Shown here one piece after another: positions 30,329 to 39,029 of a DNA stretch of 64,000 nt. Location of the stretch: assembly GCF_001865245.1 (NCBI RefSeq), contig NZ_MKXB01000202.1, forward strand, positions 35,131 to 99,130. The letters are read 5' to 3'. The translations under genes were made by a program, and so were the position numbers. Source of the stretch: Streptomyces sp. CC53 (GTDB lineage: Bacteria; Actinomycetota; Actinomycetes; Streptomycetales; Streptomycetaceae). Below the pieces are notes generated by a model. The model searched no databases. It was not told where the DNA came from and worked only from the letters and a program-made list of their open reading frames with translations. The first letter of the stretch is position 1, and each line of letters starts with the position of its first letter.

Positions 30329-30342
30329 TCCGCGGGCCGTCG

Positions 30343-30378
30343 GTGCCCCGGTCCGCCCTTCACGGCGGGCCGGGGCAC
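30343..30378. terminator. Terminator between prcA and the LacI gene
   Basis: 15-bp stem with one G-T wobble (30343-30357 with 30364-30378) and a 6-nt loop, between convergent genes. Confidence 0.8.
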
Positions 30379-30386
30379 GCGTGTGT

Positions 30387-31421
30387 TCAGGGGCGGATGG
30401 GGGGAGGCGCCGTTGAGCCGCGGACCATGAGGGTGACCGGCAGGTCCCCGGGTGTGGCGGGTCGGCCTTCCAGGACGGCGAGGAGCGCTTCCATGCCGCG
30501 CTCCCCGATGCGTTCGGCGGGCAGGCGGACGGTGGTGAGTTCGGGTTCGAGGGCGGTGGCGAGGGCGAGGTCGTCGAAGCCGGTCACCGACAGGTCTTCG
30601 GGGACCCGCAGGCCGAGGCGCCGTGCGGCCTTGCAGGCGCCGGCGGCGAGGAGGTCGTCGTCGCAGATCAGGGCGGTCGGCCGGGGGCCGGGTGCGGTGA
30701 GGGCACGCTCGGCGGCGGCGCAGGCGCCGGGGACGTCCAGCGGGGTGGTGACGGTGCGCACGGACACGTCGGGGTGGCTGGTGCCGAGGCAGGTGGCCAG
30801 GGCCCGGGCGCGGACGTGGAAGGTCCAGGACGGGACGGCCGATGCCAGGTGCAGGAAACGGCGGTGGCCGAGGGTGAGGAGGTGGTCGGTGATCTGCCGC
30901 ATGCCGTCGGCGACGTCGAGGTTCACCTGGGCGGCCGAGCCGGGGTCGGCGGGGTCGCTGTCGAGCATGACGAGGGGCAGGTCGGTGCCGCGGATGCCGG
31001 TGAGGGCGTCGGCGGCCATGGAGGAGGCGATGACGCCGTCCAGGGCGGCGCGTGCGGAGGCGAAGGGGTCCCTGGCCGGTCCGGTGCCTTCGGGGGAGGG
31101 GTAGAGGACGACACCGAAGTCGTGGCGGGCGGCGACGGTGGCGGCGCCGCTGTAGACGCGTGCGAAGAACTCGTTGGTGAGGGCGGGGACGACGAGCAGG
31201 GCGGTGCGGGTGCGGCCCAGGCGCAGGGTGCGGGCTGCGAGGTTGGGCCGGTAGCCGAGGTCGCCGGCGGTGCGGCGGACCAGGTCGGCGGTGCGCTCGG
31301 AGACGCGGCCGCGCCACTTGTCGCCGAGGACGAGGGAGACGGTGGCCTGGGAGACGCCGGCGGCGCGGGCCACGTCGCGGCTGGTGGGGCGGGCCGCGCC
31401 GGGGGGTTCTGTGGCCTTCAC
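30387..31421 (-). CDS. LacI-family transcriptional regulator
   Basis: 344-residue LacI/PurR-type regulator. The N-terminal helix-turn-helix (about 12-40: SRDVARAAGVSQATVSLVLG) and hinge helix (NLAARTLRLGRT) are followed by a periplasmic-binding-like effector domain (about 65-335). The GTG at 31421 has GAGGAG upstream. It is divergent from an MFS transporter gene, which it probably controls together with itself; the shared 138-bp gap has two TACGTA-centred sites. The effector, probably a sugar or other small metabolite, is unknown. The LacI/MFS pair separates prcA from pafA. Confidence 0.92.
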   Translation of the reverse strand: MKATEPPGAARPTSRDVARAAGVSQATVSLVLGDKWRGRVSERTADLVRRTAGDLGYRPNLAARTLRLGRTRTALLVVPALTNEFFARVYSGAATVAARHDFGVVLYPSPEGTGPARDPFASARAALDGVIASSMAADALTGIRGTDLPLVMLDSDPADPGSAAQVNLDVADGMRQITDHLLTLGHRRFLHLASAVPSWTFHVRARALATCLGTSHPDVSVRTVTTPLDVPGACAAAERALTAPGPRPTALICDDDLLAAGACKAARRLGLRVPEDLSVTGFDDLALATALEPELTTVRLPAERIGERGMEALLAVLEGRPATPGDLPVTLMVRGSTAPPPIRP

Positions 31422-31490
31422 GTCCGTCTCCTCGTCGTGGTGGTCGCTGGGTGGGTGTTGTGCGGCTGGACCGCGGGTCTGGCGACATGG

Positions 31491-31520
31491 TACGTATGAC
31501 GCACCAGGAAGTTATACGTA
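31491..31520. promoter_or_regulatory. Candidate LacI operators
   Basis: Two TACGTA palindromes, 31491-31496 and 31515-31520, 24 bp apart. The right one extends to GTTATACGTAAAAC, a 14-bp palindrome with one mismatched pair. The spacing would place two dimers about two helical turns apart. Confidence 0.5.
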
Positions 31521-31559
31521 AAACCTCGGTCGGGGCCGAGGAGAAGGGCAGGGCGGGAC

Positions 31560-32879
31560 ATGGGCGCGGCAGGCTCCGGCGGGTACGCCGACATCCTCAG
31601 GGCGCCGCATGCCGCGCGGCTGCTCGTCGGCACGCTGGTGGGGCGGCTGCCGAACGGCACCGGGCACATCGCGATCGTGCTGTTCACCCGGGCGGAGGGC
31701 GGCAGCTACACCCTGGCGGGTGCGCTGGCGGCGGTGTACGGGCTGGCGACGGCCGTGGGGCAGCCGGTGCTCGGCCGGGCGGTCGACCTGTACGGGCAGC
31801 CCCGTGTGCAGCTGCCGGCGGCCGCGGTGTCGGCGCTGGGCATGGCCGCCCTGGCGGCGGTCGGCACCGGCTCGCTGCCGCTCGCGTTCGCGGCGGTGGT
31901 CGTGGCGGGCCTGTTCACCCCGCCGCTCGAAGGGGGCCTGCGGGCGTTGTGGCCGAGCGTGCTGGGCCGCCAGGACCGGGTGCACCGGGCGTACGCGCTG
32001 GACGCGGTGGCCCAGGAGGTCATGTACACGGTGGGGCCGTTGCTGGTGACGTTGCTGGTGTGGCTGTGGTCGCCCGCCGCGGCGCTGCTGGTGATCAATG
32101 CGGTGGGGCTGCTGGGTGCCCTGTCGGTGGTCGCGTCGGCGCCCTCGCGGGCCTGGCGGTCGGAGCCGCGGGAGGCGCACTGGCTCGGTGCGCTGCGGTC
32201 GCCGGGGCTGCTGGCGCTGCTGGCGGCGTTCTTCTTCGTGGGGCTCGCGCTGGGGTCCATCACGGTCGCGGCGATGGCGTACGCGGAGGACGGGAACGGT
32301 GGCGAGGGCACGTACGGAGCGTTGATGGCCGCGTTGGGTCTGGGGGCCCTGGCGGGTGGTCTGGTGTACGGGGCCCGGCCGTGGGCGGGAGCGCCGGAGG
32401 CCCGGCTGCGGGTGCTGGCGGGGTTGCTGGCCCTGGGGTACGTGCCGCTGCTGCTGACGCCCGGGCCGGTGGCGATGGCGGTGCTGTCGGCGGTGGCGGG
32501 CGTCTTCCTGGCTCCGGCCATCGCCTGCGCGTTCCTCGTGGTGGACCGGCATGCGCCGCGGGGGACGGTGACGGAGGCGTTCTCGTGGCTGGTGACGACG
32601 TTCGGCGTGGGGGCCTCGGTGGGTACCGCGGCGGCCGGACCCGCGGTGGAGCTGGTGGGCGTCCCCGCCGGGTTCGCGGTGGCGGTGGCGGGTGGTGCGG
32701 CCGCGCTGGGCGTGCTGGTGGCCACGGGCCGGGTGCTGGCGCCGCCGGCCCGCGCGGGTGCGGCTCCGGTCGTCCGCGCGGAGGTCCCGGACGCCGGGCC
32801 GGAGGGTGGCCGGGCGGTGCGGGCCGAGGGGCAGGGCGCCGTTCCCTCCGGGGGTCCGGCCGCCCGCGGCGAGGGGTGA
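31560..32879 (+). CDS. Major facilitator superfamily transporter
   Basis: 439-residue membrane protein with about 12 hydrophobic helices and a short polar C-terminal tail (about 400-439) rich in Pro, Ala and Glu. It begins YADILRAPHAARLLVGTLVGRLPNG, a common opening of MFS sugar/drug exporter families. No substrate can be assigned. ATG at 31560 with AGGGCGGG upstream. It is divergent from and probably regulated by the LacI gene. Confidence 0.9.
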   Translation: MGAAGSGGYADILRAPHAARLLVGTLVGRLPNGTGHIAIVLFTRAEGGSYTLAGALAAVYGLATAVGQPVLGRAVDLYGQPRVQLPAAAVSALGMAALAAVGTGSLPLAFAAVVVAGLFTPPLEGGLRALWPSVLGRQDRVHRAYALDAVAQEVMYTVGPLLVTLLVWLWSPAAALLVINAVGLLGALSVVASAPSRAWRSEPREAHWLGALRSPGLLALLAAFFFVGLALGSITVAAMAYAEDGNGGEGTYGALMAALGLGALAGGLVYGARPWAGAPEARLRVLAGLLALGYVPLLLTPGPVAMAVLSAVAGVFLAPAIACAFLVVDRHAPRGTVTEAFSWLVTTFGVGASVGTAAAGPAVELVGVPAGFAVAVAGGAAALGVLVATGRVLAPPARAGAAPVVRAEVPDAGPEGGRAVRAEGQGAVPSGGPAARGEG

Positions 32880-33017
32880 GCCGGAGCCGGGCGCCTGGCG
32901 CGCCGGGGGCGGGCGGGCCTCCTGGTGCCGCCGGCCGGGCGGCTCGACGGGGGGCCTGTTTCGGGAATCGAGTGAAACGGTCCTGCCGAACCCGGTTTCA
33001 GGTACGGCCCTGAGGCG

Positions 33018-33023
33018 TAATGT
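33018..33023 (+). promoter_or_regulatory. -10 box of leaderless pafA promoter
   Basis: TAATGT followed by exactly 6 nt and the pafA ATG; no ribosome-binding site is present. Confidence 0.5.
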
Positions 33024-33029
33024 TCAGTC

Positions 33030-34391
33030 ATGGACCGCCGCATTTTCGGGCTGGAGAACGAGTACGGCGTCACGTGCACGTTCAGGGGACAGCGCCGGCT
33101 GTCGCCGGACGAAGTGGCGCGCTACCTCTTCCGCCGTGTCGTGTCATGGGGCCGCAGCAGCAACGTGTTTCTGCGCAACGGCGCCCGGCTCTACCTCGAT
33201 GTCGGGTCGCATCCGGAATACGCGACGCCGGAATGCGACAACGTGGTGGAGCTGGTCACGCATGACAAGGCCGGCGAGCGCATTCTGGAAGGTCTGCTCG
33301 TGGACGCCGAACGCCGCCTGCACGAGGAGGGAATCGCGGGCGACGTCTACCTGTTCAAGAACAACACCGACTCGGCGGGCAACTCCTATGGTTGCCATGA
33401 GAACTATCTCGTCGCGCGGCACGGTGAGTTCTCGCGGCTCGCGGACATCCTGATCCCGTTTCTCGTCACGCGGCAGTTGCTGTGCGGGGCGGGAAAGGTG
33501 CTGCAGACGCCGCGCGGCGCGGTCTACTGCGTCAGCCAGCGCGCGGAGCACATCTGGGAGGGCGTCAGCTCGGCGACCACCCGCTCCCGGCCGATCATCA
33601 ACACCCGGGACGAGCCGCACGCGGACGCGGAGCGCTACCGCCGCCTCCACGTCATCGTCGGCGACTCCAACATGTCCGAGACGACCATGCTGCTGAAGGT
33701 GGGCGCCACCGACCTCGTGCTGCGCATGATCGAGGCGGGCACCGTCATGCGCGACCTCACGCTGGAGAACCCGATCCGGGCGATCCGCGAGGTCAGCCAC
33801 GACATCACGGGTCAGCGCAAGGTGCGCCTGGCCAGTGGCCGCGAGGCGTCCGCGCTGGAGGTGCAGCGGGAGTACTTCGAGAAGGCGGCCGACTTCGTCG
33901 ACCGGCGCGGGATCCGCACCGGGGTCGTCGCACAGGTGCTGGAGCTGTGGGAGCGGACCCTGGACGCCGTCGAGGCGGAGGACCTGGACCGCATCGCGAC
34001 GGAGATCGACTGGGTCATGAAGTACAAGCTGCTGGAGCGCTACCGCGCCAAGCACAACATGACGATGTCGCACCCGAGGATCGCGCAGATAGACCTCGCG
34101 TACCACGACATCCACCGCCGCCGAGGGCTGTACTACCTGCTGGAGAAGAAGGGGCAGGCGGCGCGGGTCTGCAACGATCTGAAGATCTTCGAGGGCAAGT
34201 CCGTGCCGCCGCAGACCACCCGGGCGCGGCTGCGCGGCGACTTCATCAGGCGGGCCCAGGAGCAGCGGAGGGACTTCACCGTCGACTGGGTGCACCTGAA
34301 GCTGAACGACCAGGCGCAGCGCACGGTGCTGTGCAAGGACCCGTTCCGCGCGGTGGACGACCGTGTGGAGAAGCTCATCGCAGGGATGTGA
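33030..34391 (+). CDS. pafA: Pup--protein ligase PafA
   Basis: Attaches deamidated Pup to lysines of substrate proteins using ATP. The 453-residue glutamine-synthetase-like protein opens RRIFGLENEYGVTCTF, has KNNTDSAGNSYGCHENYL and RPIINTRDEPHADAERYRRLH, and lacks the Dop-specific loop present in the gene at 26204. The ATG at 33030 is 6 nt from a -10 box and without Shine-Dalgarno, suggesting a leaderless message. A 14-bp stem terminator follows. Confidence 0.97.
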   Translation: MDRRIFGLENEYGVTCTFRGQRRLSPDEVARYLFRRVVSWGRSSNVFLRNGARLYLDVGSHPEYATPECDNVVELVTHDKAGERILEGLLVDAERRLHEEGIAGDVYLFKNNTDSAGNSYGCHENYLVARHGEFSRLADILIPFLVTRQLLCGAGKVLQTPRGAVYCVSQRAEHIWEGVSSATTRSRPIINTRDEPHADAERYRRLHVIVGDSNMSETTMLLKVGATDLVLRMIEAGTVMRDLTLENPIRAIREVSHDITGQRKVRLASGREASALEVQREYFEKAADFVDRRGIRTGVVAQVLELWERTLDAVEAEDLDRIATEIDWVMKYKLLERYRAKHNMTMSHPRIAQIDLAYHDIHRRRGLYYLLEKKGQAARVCNDLKIFEGKSVPPQTTRARLRGDFIRRAQEQRRDFTVDWVHLKLNDQAQRTVLCKDPFRAVDDRVEKLIAGM

Positions 34392-34412
34392 CCGGTCGGC
34401 GGGGGACCGCCG

Positions 34413-34456
34413 GCCCGTGGGCCCCGTACCGTTGGCGCGGTGCGGGGCCCACGGGC
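34413..34456 (+). terminator. Terminator after pafA
   Basis: Perfect 14-bp stem GCCCGTGGGCCCCG / CGGGGCCCACGGGC with a 16-nt loop. Confidence 0.75.
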
Positions 34457-34633
34457 GTCCGCGGGTTCGTCGGTGGCCGGGGACGGCTCTGCGGCGGGGG
34501 GGGAGCGGGGTCGCGGATCGAGCGGAACGCGACGGGGGGCGCGTACGTTGCTCGTGTGGCGCGTCCCGTACGCCTTAGAGTGGCGCGCACGTCAACCGCA
34601 AGATCGATCCTACGACCAGATACGAGGCTACCC

Positions 34634-35614
34634 GTGCGCCGTCGCTCCGTTCTTCTCGCCGTGCCCGCCGGCCTGCTCGCGCTCGCCGGGTGCGGGGACG
34701 ACAGTTCCGACAAGGTGGAGTCCGGCGGCAGCCCGTCGCCCGACGCGTCCCCGACGGCGAGTGCGAAGGTCGTGGACGGCCCCCTGCCGGAGATCACGGC
34801 GGGCACGAAGTTCGGTGAGAAGCCGACGGTCGCCAAGGGGACGGGTAAGCCGTCGAGTGATCTGGCGGTCAGGACGGTCCTGCCCGGTTCGGGCGCCGTG
34901 GTGGCGGAGGGCGACTACGTCCAGGCCCACTACCTGGGGCAGATCTGGGACACCGCGAAGGTCTTCGACAACTCGTACGACCGCAAGGCGCCGCTGCTCA
35001 TCCAGCTGCAGCAGGGCTCGGTCATCGACGGCTGGCGGATCGGCCTGGCCGGGAAGAAGGTCGGCAGCCGTGTCGAGATGGCCGTGCCCCCGGCCCTCGG
35101 CTACGGGACGGAGGGCCGCGGCGACATCAAGGGCACCGACACGATGGTCTTCGTGATCGACGTGCAGGACACCTTCAACGGCAAGAGCTCGGCCAAGGGC
35201 AAGGAGGTGCCGCAGACCGACGCGAAGCTGCCGGAGGTCGGCACCAACACCGATGGCAAGGCACCCGAGATCACCGTGCCGAAGGGGGCCGCTCCCAAGG
35301 GGCTCGTCTCGCAGTACGTCCTGGAGGGCGACGGCGAGGAGGTGAAGCTGGAGGACACCCTGCTGCTCCAGTACAAGGGCGTCCTGTGGGACGGCGGCAA
35401 GGAGTTCGACTCCACCTACTCGCGCGGTCAGCTCGCCCAGTTCCCCCTGCAGCGGCTCATCAAGGGCTGGCAGGACGGGCTCACCGGCAAGAAGGTCGGC
35501 AGCCGTGTGATGCTGGTCGTGCCGCCGGAGCTCGGTTACGGGGACCAGGGCTCCGACCAGATCCCGGCGAACTCCACGCTGGTCTTCACGCTCGACATCC
35601 TCGCGAGGATGTAA
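34634..35614 (+). CDS. Lipoprotein with two FKBP-type peptidyl-prolyl isomerase domains
   Basis: 326-residue exported foldase. The signal peptide reads RRRSVLL...LALAGC with lipobox cysteine C20; the R-R-S-V-L-L start is also compatible with Tat export, which Streptomyces lipoproteins often use. Two FKBP domains follow (about 80-180 and 215-326), each with the GWRIGL/GWQDGL, VPPxLGYG and LVFxIDxL type motifs, so prolyl cis-trans isomerisation outside the membrane is expected. GTG at 34634 after a weak GAGG. A -10-like TAGAGT lies about 60 nt upstream. A single-domain cytosolic FKBP follows 44 nt later. Confidence 0.9.
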   Translation: MRRRSVLLAVPAGLLALAGCGDDSSDKVESGGSPSPDASPTASAKVVDGPLPEITAGTKFGEKPTVAKGTGKPSSDLAVRTVLPGSGAVVAEGDYVQAHYLGQIWDTAKVFDNSYDRKAPLLIQLQQGSVIDGWRIGLAGKKVGSRVEMAVPPALGYGTEGRGDIKGTDTMVFVIDVQDTFNGKSSAKGKEVPQTDAKLPEVGTNTDGKAPEITVPKGAAPKGLVSQYVLEGDGEEVKLEDTLLLQYKGVLWDGGKEFDSTYSRGQLAQFPLQRLIKGWQDGLTGKKVGSRVMLVVPPELGYGDQGSDQIPANSTLVFTLDILARM

Positions 35615-35658
35615 GACTGTGCGGGTTACGCACTTTGGCGATCAACAGGAGCATTTTC

Positions 35659-36030
35659 GTGAGCATCGACAAGCCCGAGGTCGACTTCCCGGGTGGCGAG
35701 CCGCCGGCCGATCTGGAGATCAAGGACATCTGGGTCGGCGACGGCCCGGAGGCGAAGGCGGGCTCCGTGGTGAAGGTCCACTACGTGGGCGTGTCCTTCT
35801 CCACCGGTGAGGAGTTCGACGCCTCCTGGAACCGCGGCACTCCGCTGCAGTTCCAGCTCGGTGTCGGCCAGGTCATCCCGGGCTGGGACAACGGTGTGCA
35901 GGGCATGAAGGTCGGCGGTCGCCGCCAGCTGATCATCCCGCCGCACCTGGCCTACGGCGACCGCGGCGCCGGCGCCAAGATCGGTCCGGGCGAGACGCTG
36001 ATCTTCGTCTGCGACCTCGTCGAGGCCTGA
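35659..36030 (+). CDS. FKBP-type peptidyl-prolyl cis-trans isomerase, cytosolic
   Basis: 123-residue single-domain FKBP without signal peptide. It has VKVHYVGVSFSTGEEFDASW, GQVIPGWDNGVQGMKVGGRRQLIIPP and the closing LIFVCDLVEA, the canonical fold and active site. GTG at 35659 follows AGGAGC. Probably co-transcribed with the two-domain lipoprotein upstream; the same pair precedes pafBC in related genomes. A terminator follows. Confidence 0.94.
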   Translation: MSIDKPEVDFPGGEPPADLEIKDIWVGDGPEAKAGSVVKVHYVGVSFSTGEEFDASWNRGTPLQFQLGVGQVIPGWDNGVQGMKVGGRRQLIIPPHLAYGDRGAGAKIGPGETLIFVCDLVEA

Positions 36031-36044
36031 TCCGTACGCCCCTC

Positions 36045-36078
36045 CCGAGGGCCCGCGCCTGCCGGTGCGGGCCCTCGG
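36045..36078 (+). terminator. Terminator after the FKBP gene
   Basis: Perfect 12-bp stem CCGAGGGCCCGC / GCGGGCCCTCGG, 10-nt loop. Confidence 0.8.
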
Positions 36079-36131
36079 TGCGTCCCGGGCCGGCTGCCGC
36101 GTCACGTGTTCGAGCGGGAGGGGTGCGACTT

Positions 36132-36191
36132 TTGCCAGGACACCCCGGGGCGGTACGGTCATCGGGCGATAGTGACTCGCGATAGTGACTC
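36132..36191 (+). promoter_or_regulatory. pafBC promoter and 13-bp tandem direct repeat
   Basis: TTGCCA (36132-36137), 16 nt, TACGGT (36154-36159) fits a housekeeping promoter. Just downstream the 13-mer GCGATAGTGACTC occurs twice head to tail (36166-36178 and 36179-36191), in the predicted leader 25-50 nt before pafB. Confidence 0.5.
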
Positions 36192-36215
36192 CATACGAAG
36201 AGGTGCTGGGCGTCG

Positions 36216-37247
36216 ATGGCCATTGCCAAGGCCGAGCGGCTGATGAATCTCGCGCTGTGCCTGCTGGGCACCCGGCGGCCGCTCAGCAAGCGTGAGCTGC
36301 GCGACTCCATCGAGGCGTACGTCGAGGCCTTCGGGCCGGGTCGGGCGGCGGCCTTCGGGCCCGGGCGGGCAGGGGGTGCCGGCTCCGAGGGCGCGGCGCA
36401 GCCGAACGAGGACGCCTTCAACCGCATGTTCGAGCGCGACAAGGACGACCTGCGGGAACTGGGCCTGGTCATCGAGACGGTGGAGAACCTCGACGGTGAC
36501 ATCGGCTACCTGGCGCGCCGCGACTCCAACCGGCTGCCGCCCGTGCAGCTCGACGCGGAGGAGGCCGCCGCCCTCGGCCTGGCCGCCAAGGTGTGGCAGC
36601 AGGCCCGGTTGGCCGGTGCCGCCAGTGGCGCCCTGCAGAAGCTGCGCGCCGCCGGGATGCCGGAGGCTGACGAGCCGTACGAGGACCGGGCGGGTGCGCT
36701 GGAGCCGCGCATCCCGGTCCGCGAGGCCGCGTTCGAGCCGTTGATGCTGGCCTGCCGGGACCGGCGGCCGGTGGTCTTCGACTACCGCAAGGCGAACTCC
36801 GCGCGGGCGGAGACCCGGCAGGTCGAGCCGTGGACGCTGGAGTGCTGGCGGGGTCACTGGTACCTGGCGGGCTGGGACCGGGACCGTGGGGCGGGGCGGG
36901 TCTTCCGCCTGTCCCGCATCACCGGGAAGGTCCGCTCCCGCGCGGGCAGGTTCACCGCGCCCGTGCCGGACGTGTCCACCGTACGGGAGACCGTGGAGCG
37001 CTGGGCGGGGGAGAGCGCGACCCGCACGGCGCGGATCCGGTTGCGGGGCGGCTGCGGCTACCCGCTGCGGGCGCGCGCCCTGTCCGTACGGGACCGGGGC
37101 GACGGCTGGGACGAGCTGGAGATCCCGTACGGGCACGGTCTCGACGCGTGGCTCGTCGAGTTCGGGCCCGACGTCGTCGTGGAGGAGCCGGCCGACCTGC
37201 GGGCCGAGGTGGTGGCCCGCCTGCGGGCCGTGGCCGAGAGCCGCTGA
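36216..37247 (+). CDS. pafB: WYL-domain transcriptional regulator PafB
   Basis: 343-residue regulator with an N-terminal winged helix (about 1-85) and a WYL domain (about 165-260, with RPVVFDYRKAN and WTLECWRGHWYLAGWDRDR) followed by the WCX segment. In mycobacteria PafB and PafC form a heterodimeric activator of the LexA-independent DNA-damage response through the RecA-NDp motif. Inside the winged helix, residues about 38-53 hold a duplicated AFGPGRA segment (24-bp DNA repeat) that looks like a recent slip duplication. ATG at 36216 with GAGGTG about 11 nt upstream. pafC follows after 97 nt. Confidence 0.92.
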   Translation: MAIAKAERLMNLALCLLGTRRPLSKRELRDSIEAYVEAFGPGRAAAFGPGRAGGAGSEGAAQPNEDAFNRMFERDKDDLRELGLVIETVENLDGDIGYLARRDSNRLPPVQLDAEEAAALGLAAKVWQQARLAGAASGALQKLRAAGMPEADEPYEDRAGALEPRIPVREAAFEPLMLACRDRRPVVFDYRKANSARAETRQVEPWTLECWRGHWYLAGWDRDRGAGRVFRLSRITGKVRSRAGRFTAPVPDVSTVRETVERWAGESATRTARIRLRGGCGYPLRARALSVRDRGDGWDELEIPYGHGLDAWLVEFGPDVVVEEPADLRAEVVARLRAVAESR

Positions 37248-37344
37248 ACGGCTCGCCCACGGACCGCGTACGGACGCGTGGGGACTGACTGCCGGCACGG
37301 CCGGTTCTGCTGGGACTGCTGAGAAACGGACGGACGAGCGAGCG

Positions 37345-38304
37345 ATGGCGCCCAACGCGATCGACCAGACCAGGAGGATGCTCTCCCTGGTGACCTACTT
37401 GCGGGAACGCCCCGGTGCGCACGTCGGGGACGTCGCCCGCGCCTTCGGCATCAGCGAGGCCGAGCTGATCGCCGACCTCGACGTGCTGCCGATGTGCGGC
37501 ACCAGTTTCCGTGGCGGTGACCTGCTCGACATCGACACGGACGGCGAGCAGATCTGGTGGCACAACCCCGACGACGTGGCCGAGCCGCTGCGCCTGGCCG
37601 CCGACGAGGCCACCGCGCTGCTGGTCGCCGCCCGCGCCGTGGCCACCCTGCCGGGGCTGCGCGAGGGCGACCGCGAGGCGCTGCTGCGGGCCACCGCGAA
37701 GCTGGAGGCCGCCGCGGGCGAGGCCGCCGGCGCCAGCTCCCGCCTGTCGGTGACCTTCGAGTCGGAGGGCGGGGTCTTCGCGGAGGTCGACCGGGCCATC
37801 TCCGAGCGGCGCAGGCTGTGGCTGCGCTACTACTCGCCGGCGCGCGACGAGCTCACCGAGCGCGAGGTCGACCCGATCAGGCTGTTCGCCGTGGGCCACA
37901 CGTACATGGAGGCGTGGTGCCGGCTGTCGGAGGCGCGGCGCACCTTCCGCCTCGACCGGGTCGCCGAGATCCGCATCCTGGACGAGCCGTCGGCGCCGCC
38001 GGAGATCGAGCTGCGCGACCTGTCCGAAGGGCTGGTCCAGCCGTCGGCCGACGACCCCGAGGTGGTGGTGGAGGTCGGGCCGGGCGGCCGCTGGGTCGCC
38101 GAGTACTACCCGCACGACAAGGCGGAGGAGCTGCCCGGCGGCGGGCTGCGCATCACCCTGCGCACCCCGGACCCGGCGTCGCTGCGGCGGCTGGCCCTGC
38201 GGCTGGGCCGCGACGGGCGGATCGCGTCGCCGGCCGGCCTCGCCGAGAGCGCCCGGCAGGCGGCGCGGGATGCGCTCGCCGCGTACGACGAGCCGGCGGC
38301 GTGA
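37345..38304 (+). CDS. pafC: WYL-domain transcriptional regulator PafC
   Basis: 319-residue partner of PafB with the same layout: helix-turn-helix (about 5-60), WYL domain (about 140-225, RRLWLRYYSPARDELTEREVDPIRLF) and C-terminal WCX domain. It has only a weak GAGCGAG before its ATG, so translation may depend on pafB. Its TGA overlaps the GTG of the next small gene. Candidate target promoters carrying TGTCR-N11-TAnnnT occur in this same window. Confidence 0.92.
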   Translation: MAPNAIDQTRRMLSLVTYLRERPGAHVGDVARAFGISEAELIADLDVLPMCGTSFRGGDLLDIDTDGEQIWWHNPDDVAEPLRLAADEATALLVAARAVATLPGLREGDREALLRATAKLEAAAGEAAGASSRLSVTFESEGGVFAEVDRAISERRRLWLRYYSPARDELTEREVDPIRLFAVGHTYMEAWCRLSEARRTFRLDRVAEIRILDEPSAPPEIELRDLSEGLVQPSADDPEVVVEVGPGGRWVAEYYPHDKAEELPGGGLRITLRTPDPASLRRLALRLGRDGRIASPAGLAESARQAARDALAAYDEPAA

Positions 38305-38624
38305 CGTACCGGCAGGCGACGGAGACGGGGGACAACAGCGTGACGGGCGACACGGGGGAGAGGGCCGAGGCGTCGCTGCTGCCCGGCGTTCCCGCACCGC
38401 GCGACCCGGTCCTCTTCAAGGCGGCCTGCCCCGAGTGCCGCTCCCGCTTCGAGCTGTCCGCCGGGTCCCTGCGGCTGGCCATCGGCGCCAGCCGCCGCAC
38501 GACCTTCTACACCTTCACGTGCCCGGAGTGCGGCTCCGCCGTCCGCAAGCCGGCGGGGGAGCGGATCATCGAGCTCCTCACCGGCGGCGGGGTGCGGACG
38601 CTGCGGCTCCACTCCACCGTCTGA
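38301..38624 (+). CDS. Small zinc-ribbon-like protein of unknown function
   Basis: 107-residue cytosolic protein with two CPEC knuckles, C43/C46 and C74/C77, expected to bind one zinc. The remainder is basic. I do not recognise the family. Starting at GTG 38301 gives a GTGA overlap with the pafC stop; an in-frame GTG at 38340 with GGGGGAC upstream is an equally good start (94 aa). Lies in the pafBC-tatAC interval in the same direction. Confidence 0.72.
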   Translation: MTYRQATETGDNSVTGDTGERAEASLLPGVPAPRDPVLFKAACPECRSRFELSAGSLRLAIGASRRTTFYTFTCPECGSAVRKPAGERIIELLTGGGVRTLRLHSTV

Positions 38625-38631
38625 CAGGGGA

Positions 38632-38637
38632 TACGCT
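38632..38637 (+). promoter_or_regulatory. -10 box before the small membrane protein gene
   Basis: TACGCT followed by 7 nt and ATG, with CTGACA upstream; leaderless geometry. Confidence 0.4.
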
Positions 38638-38644
38638 CTCTCGC

Positions 38645-38848
38645 ATGCTCTGGCCCATGCTCGCCGTCGCCCTCGGGTTCCTCGGGATCGCCGTCCTCGG
38701 TGTCCTCGGGATCCGGGTGTTCATCGAGGCCCGACGCCTCGGCCGTCAAGTGACGCACGCCACAGAGCAGATCGGGCGCGCCGCCGACGATCTGGAGCGC
38801 GCGGCCACCGGCCTGGCCCGTACCGGTGAGGCCCTGCCCCGGCCCTGA
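38645..38848 (+). CDS. Small single-pass membrane protein
   Basis: 67 residues: one transmembrane helix at about 4-26 (MLAVALGFLGIAVLGVLGIRVF) and a charged helical tail (ARRLGRQVTHATEQIGRAADDLERAATGL) that could form a coiled coil. Function unknown. There is no ribosome-binding site; TACGCT lies 7 nt upstream. Sits between the pafBC genes and tatA; overall shape recalls a TatA-like membrane anchor, but it lacks the FG hinge and is not called as one. Confidence 0.7.
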   Translation: MLWPMLAVALGFLGIAVLGVLGIRVFIEARRLGRQVTHATEQIGRAADDLERAATGLARTGEALPRP

Positions 38849-39029
38849 CCGGGCGGTTCGCCGCGCCGAACGGGCAGGTGCGGGGCCTCGCACCGGGCCA
38901 CCGGAGGTATTCCGGGGCATTGCCGGGTGTTTACCCACGAGGGTTACGATGAGGATTCGTGCGGGCGGTTCCCCTGGCCTGCACCCGCACCTCCCGGTTC
39001 AGACGACCTCGGTCAGAAGGTAGGCAGTC

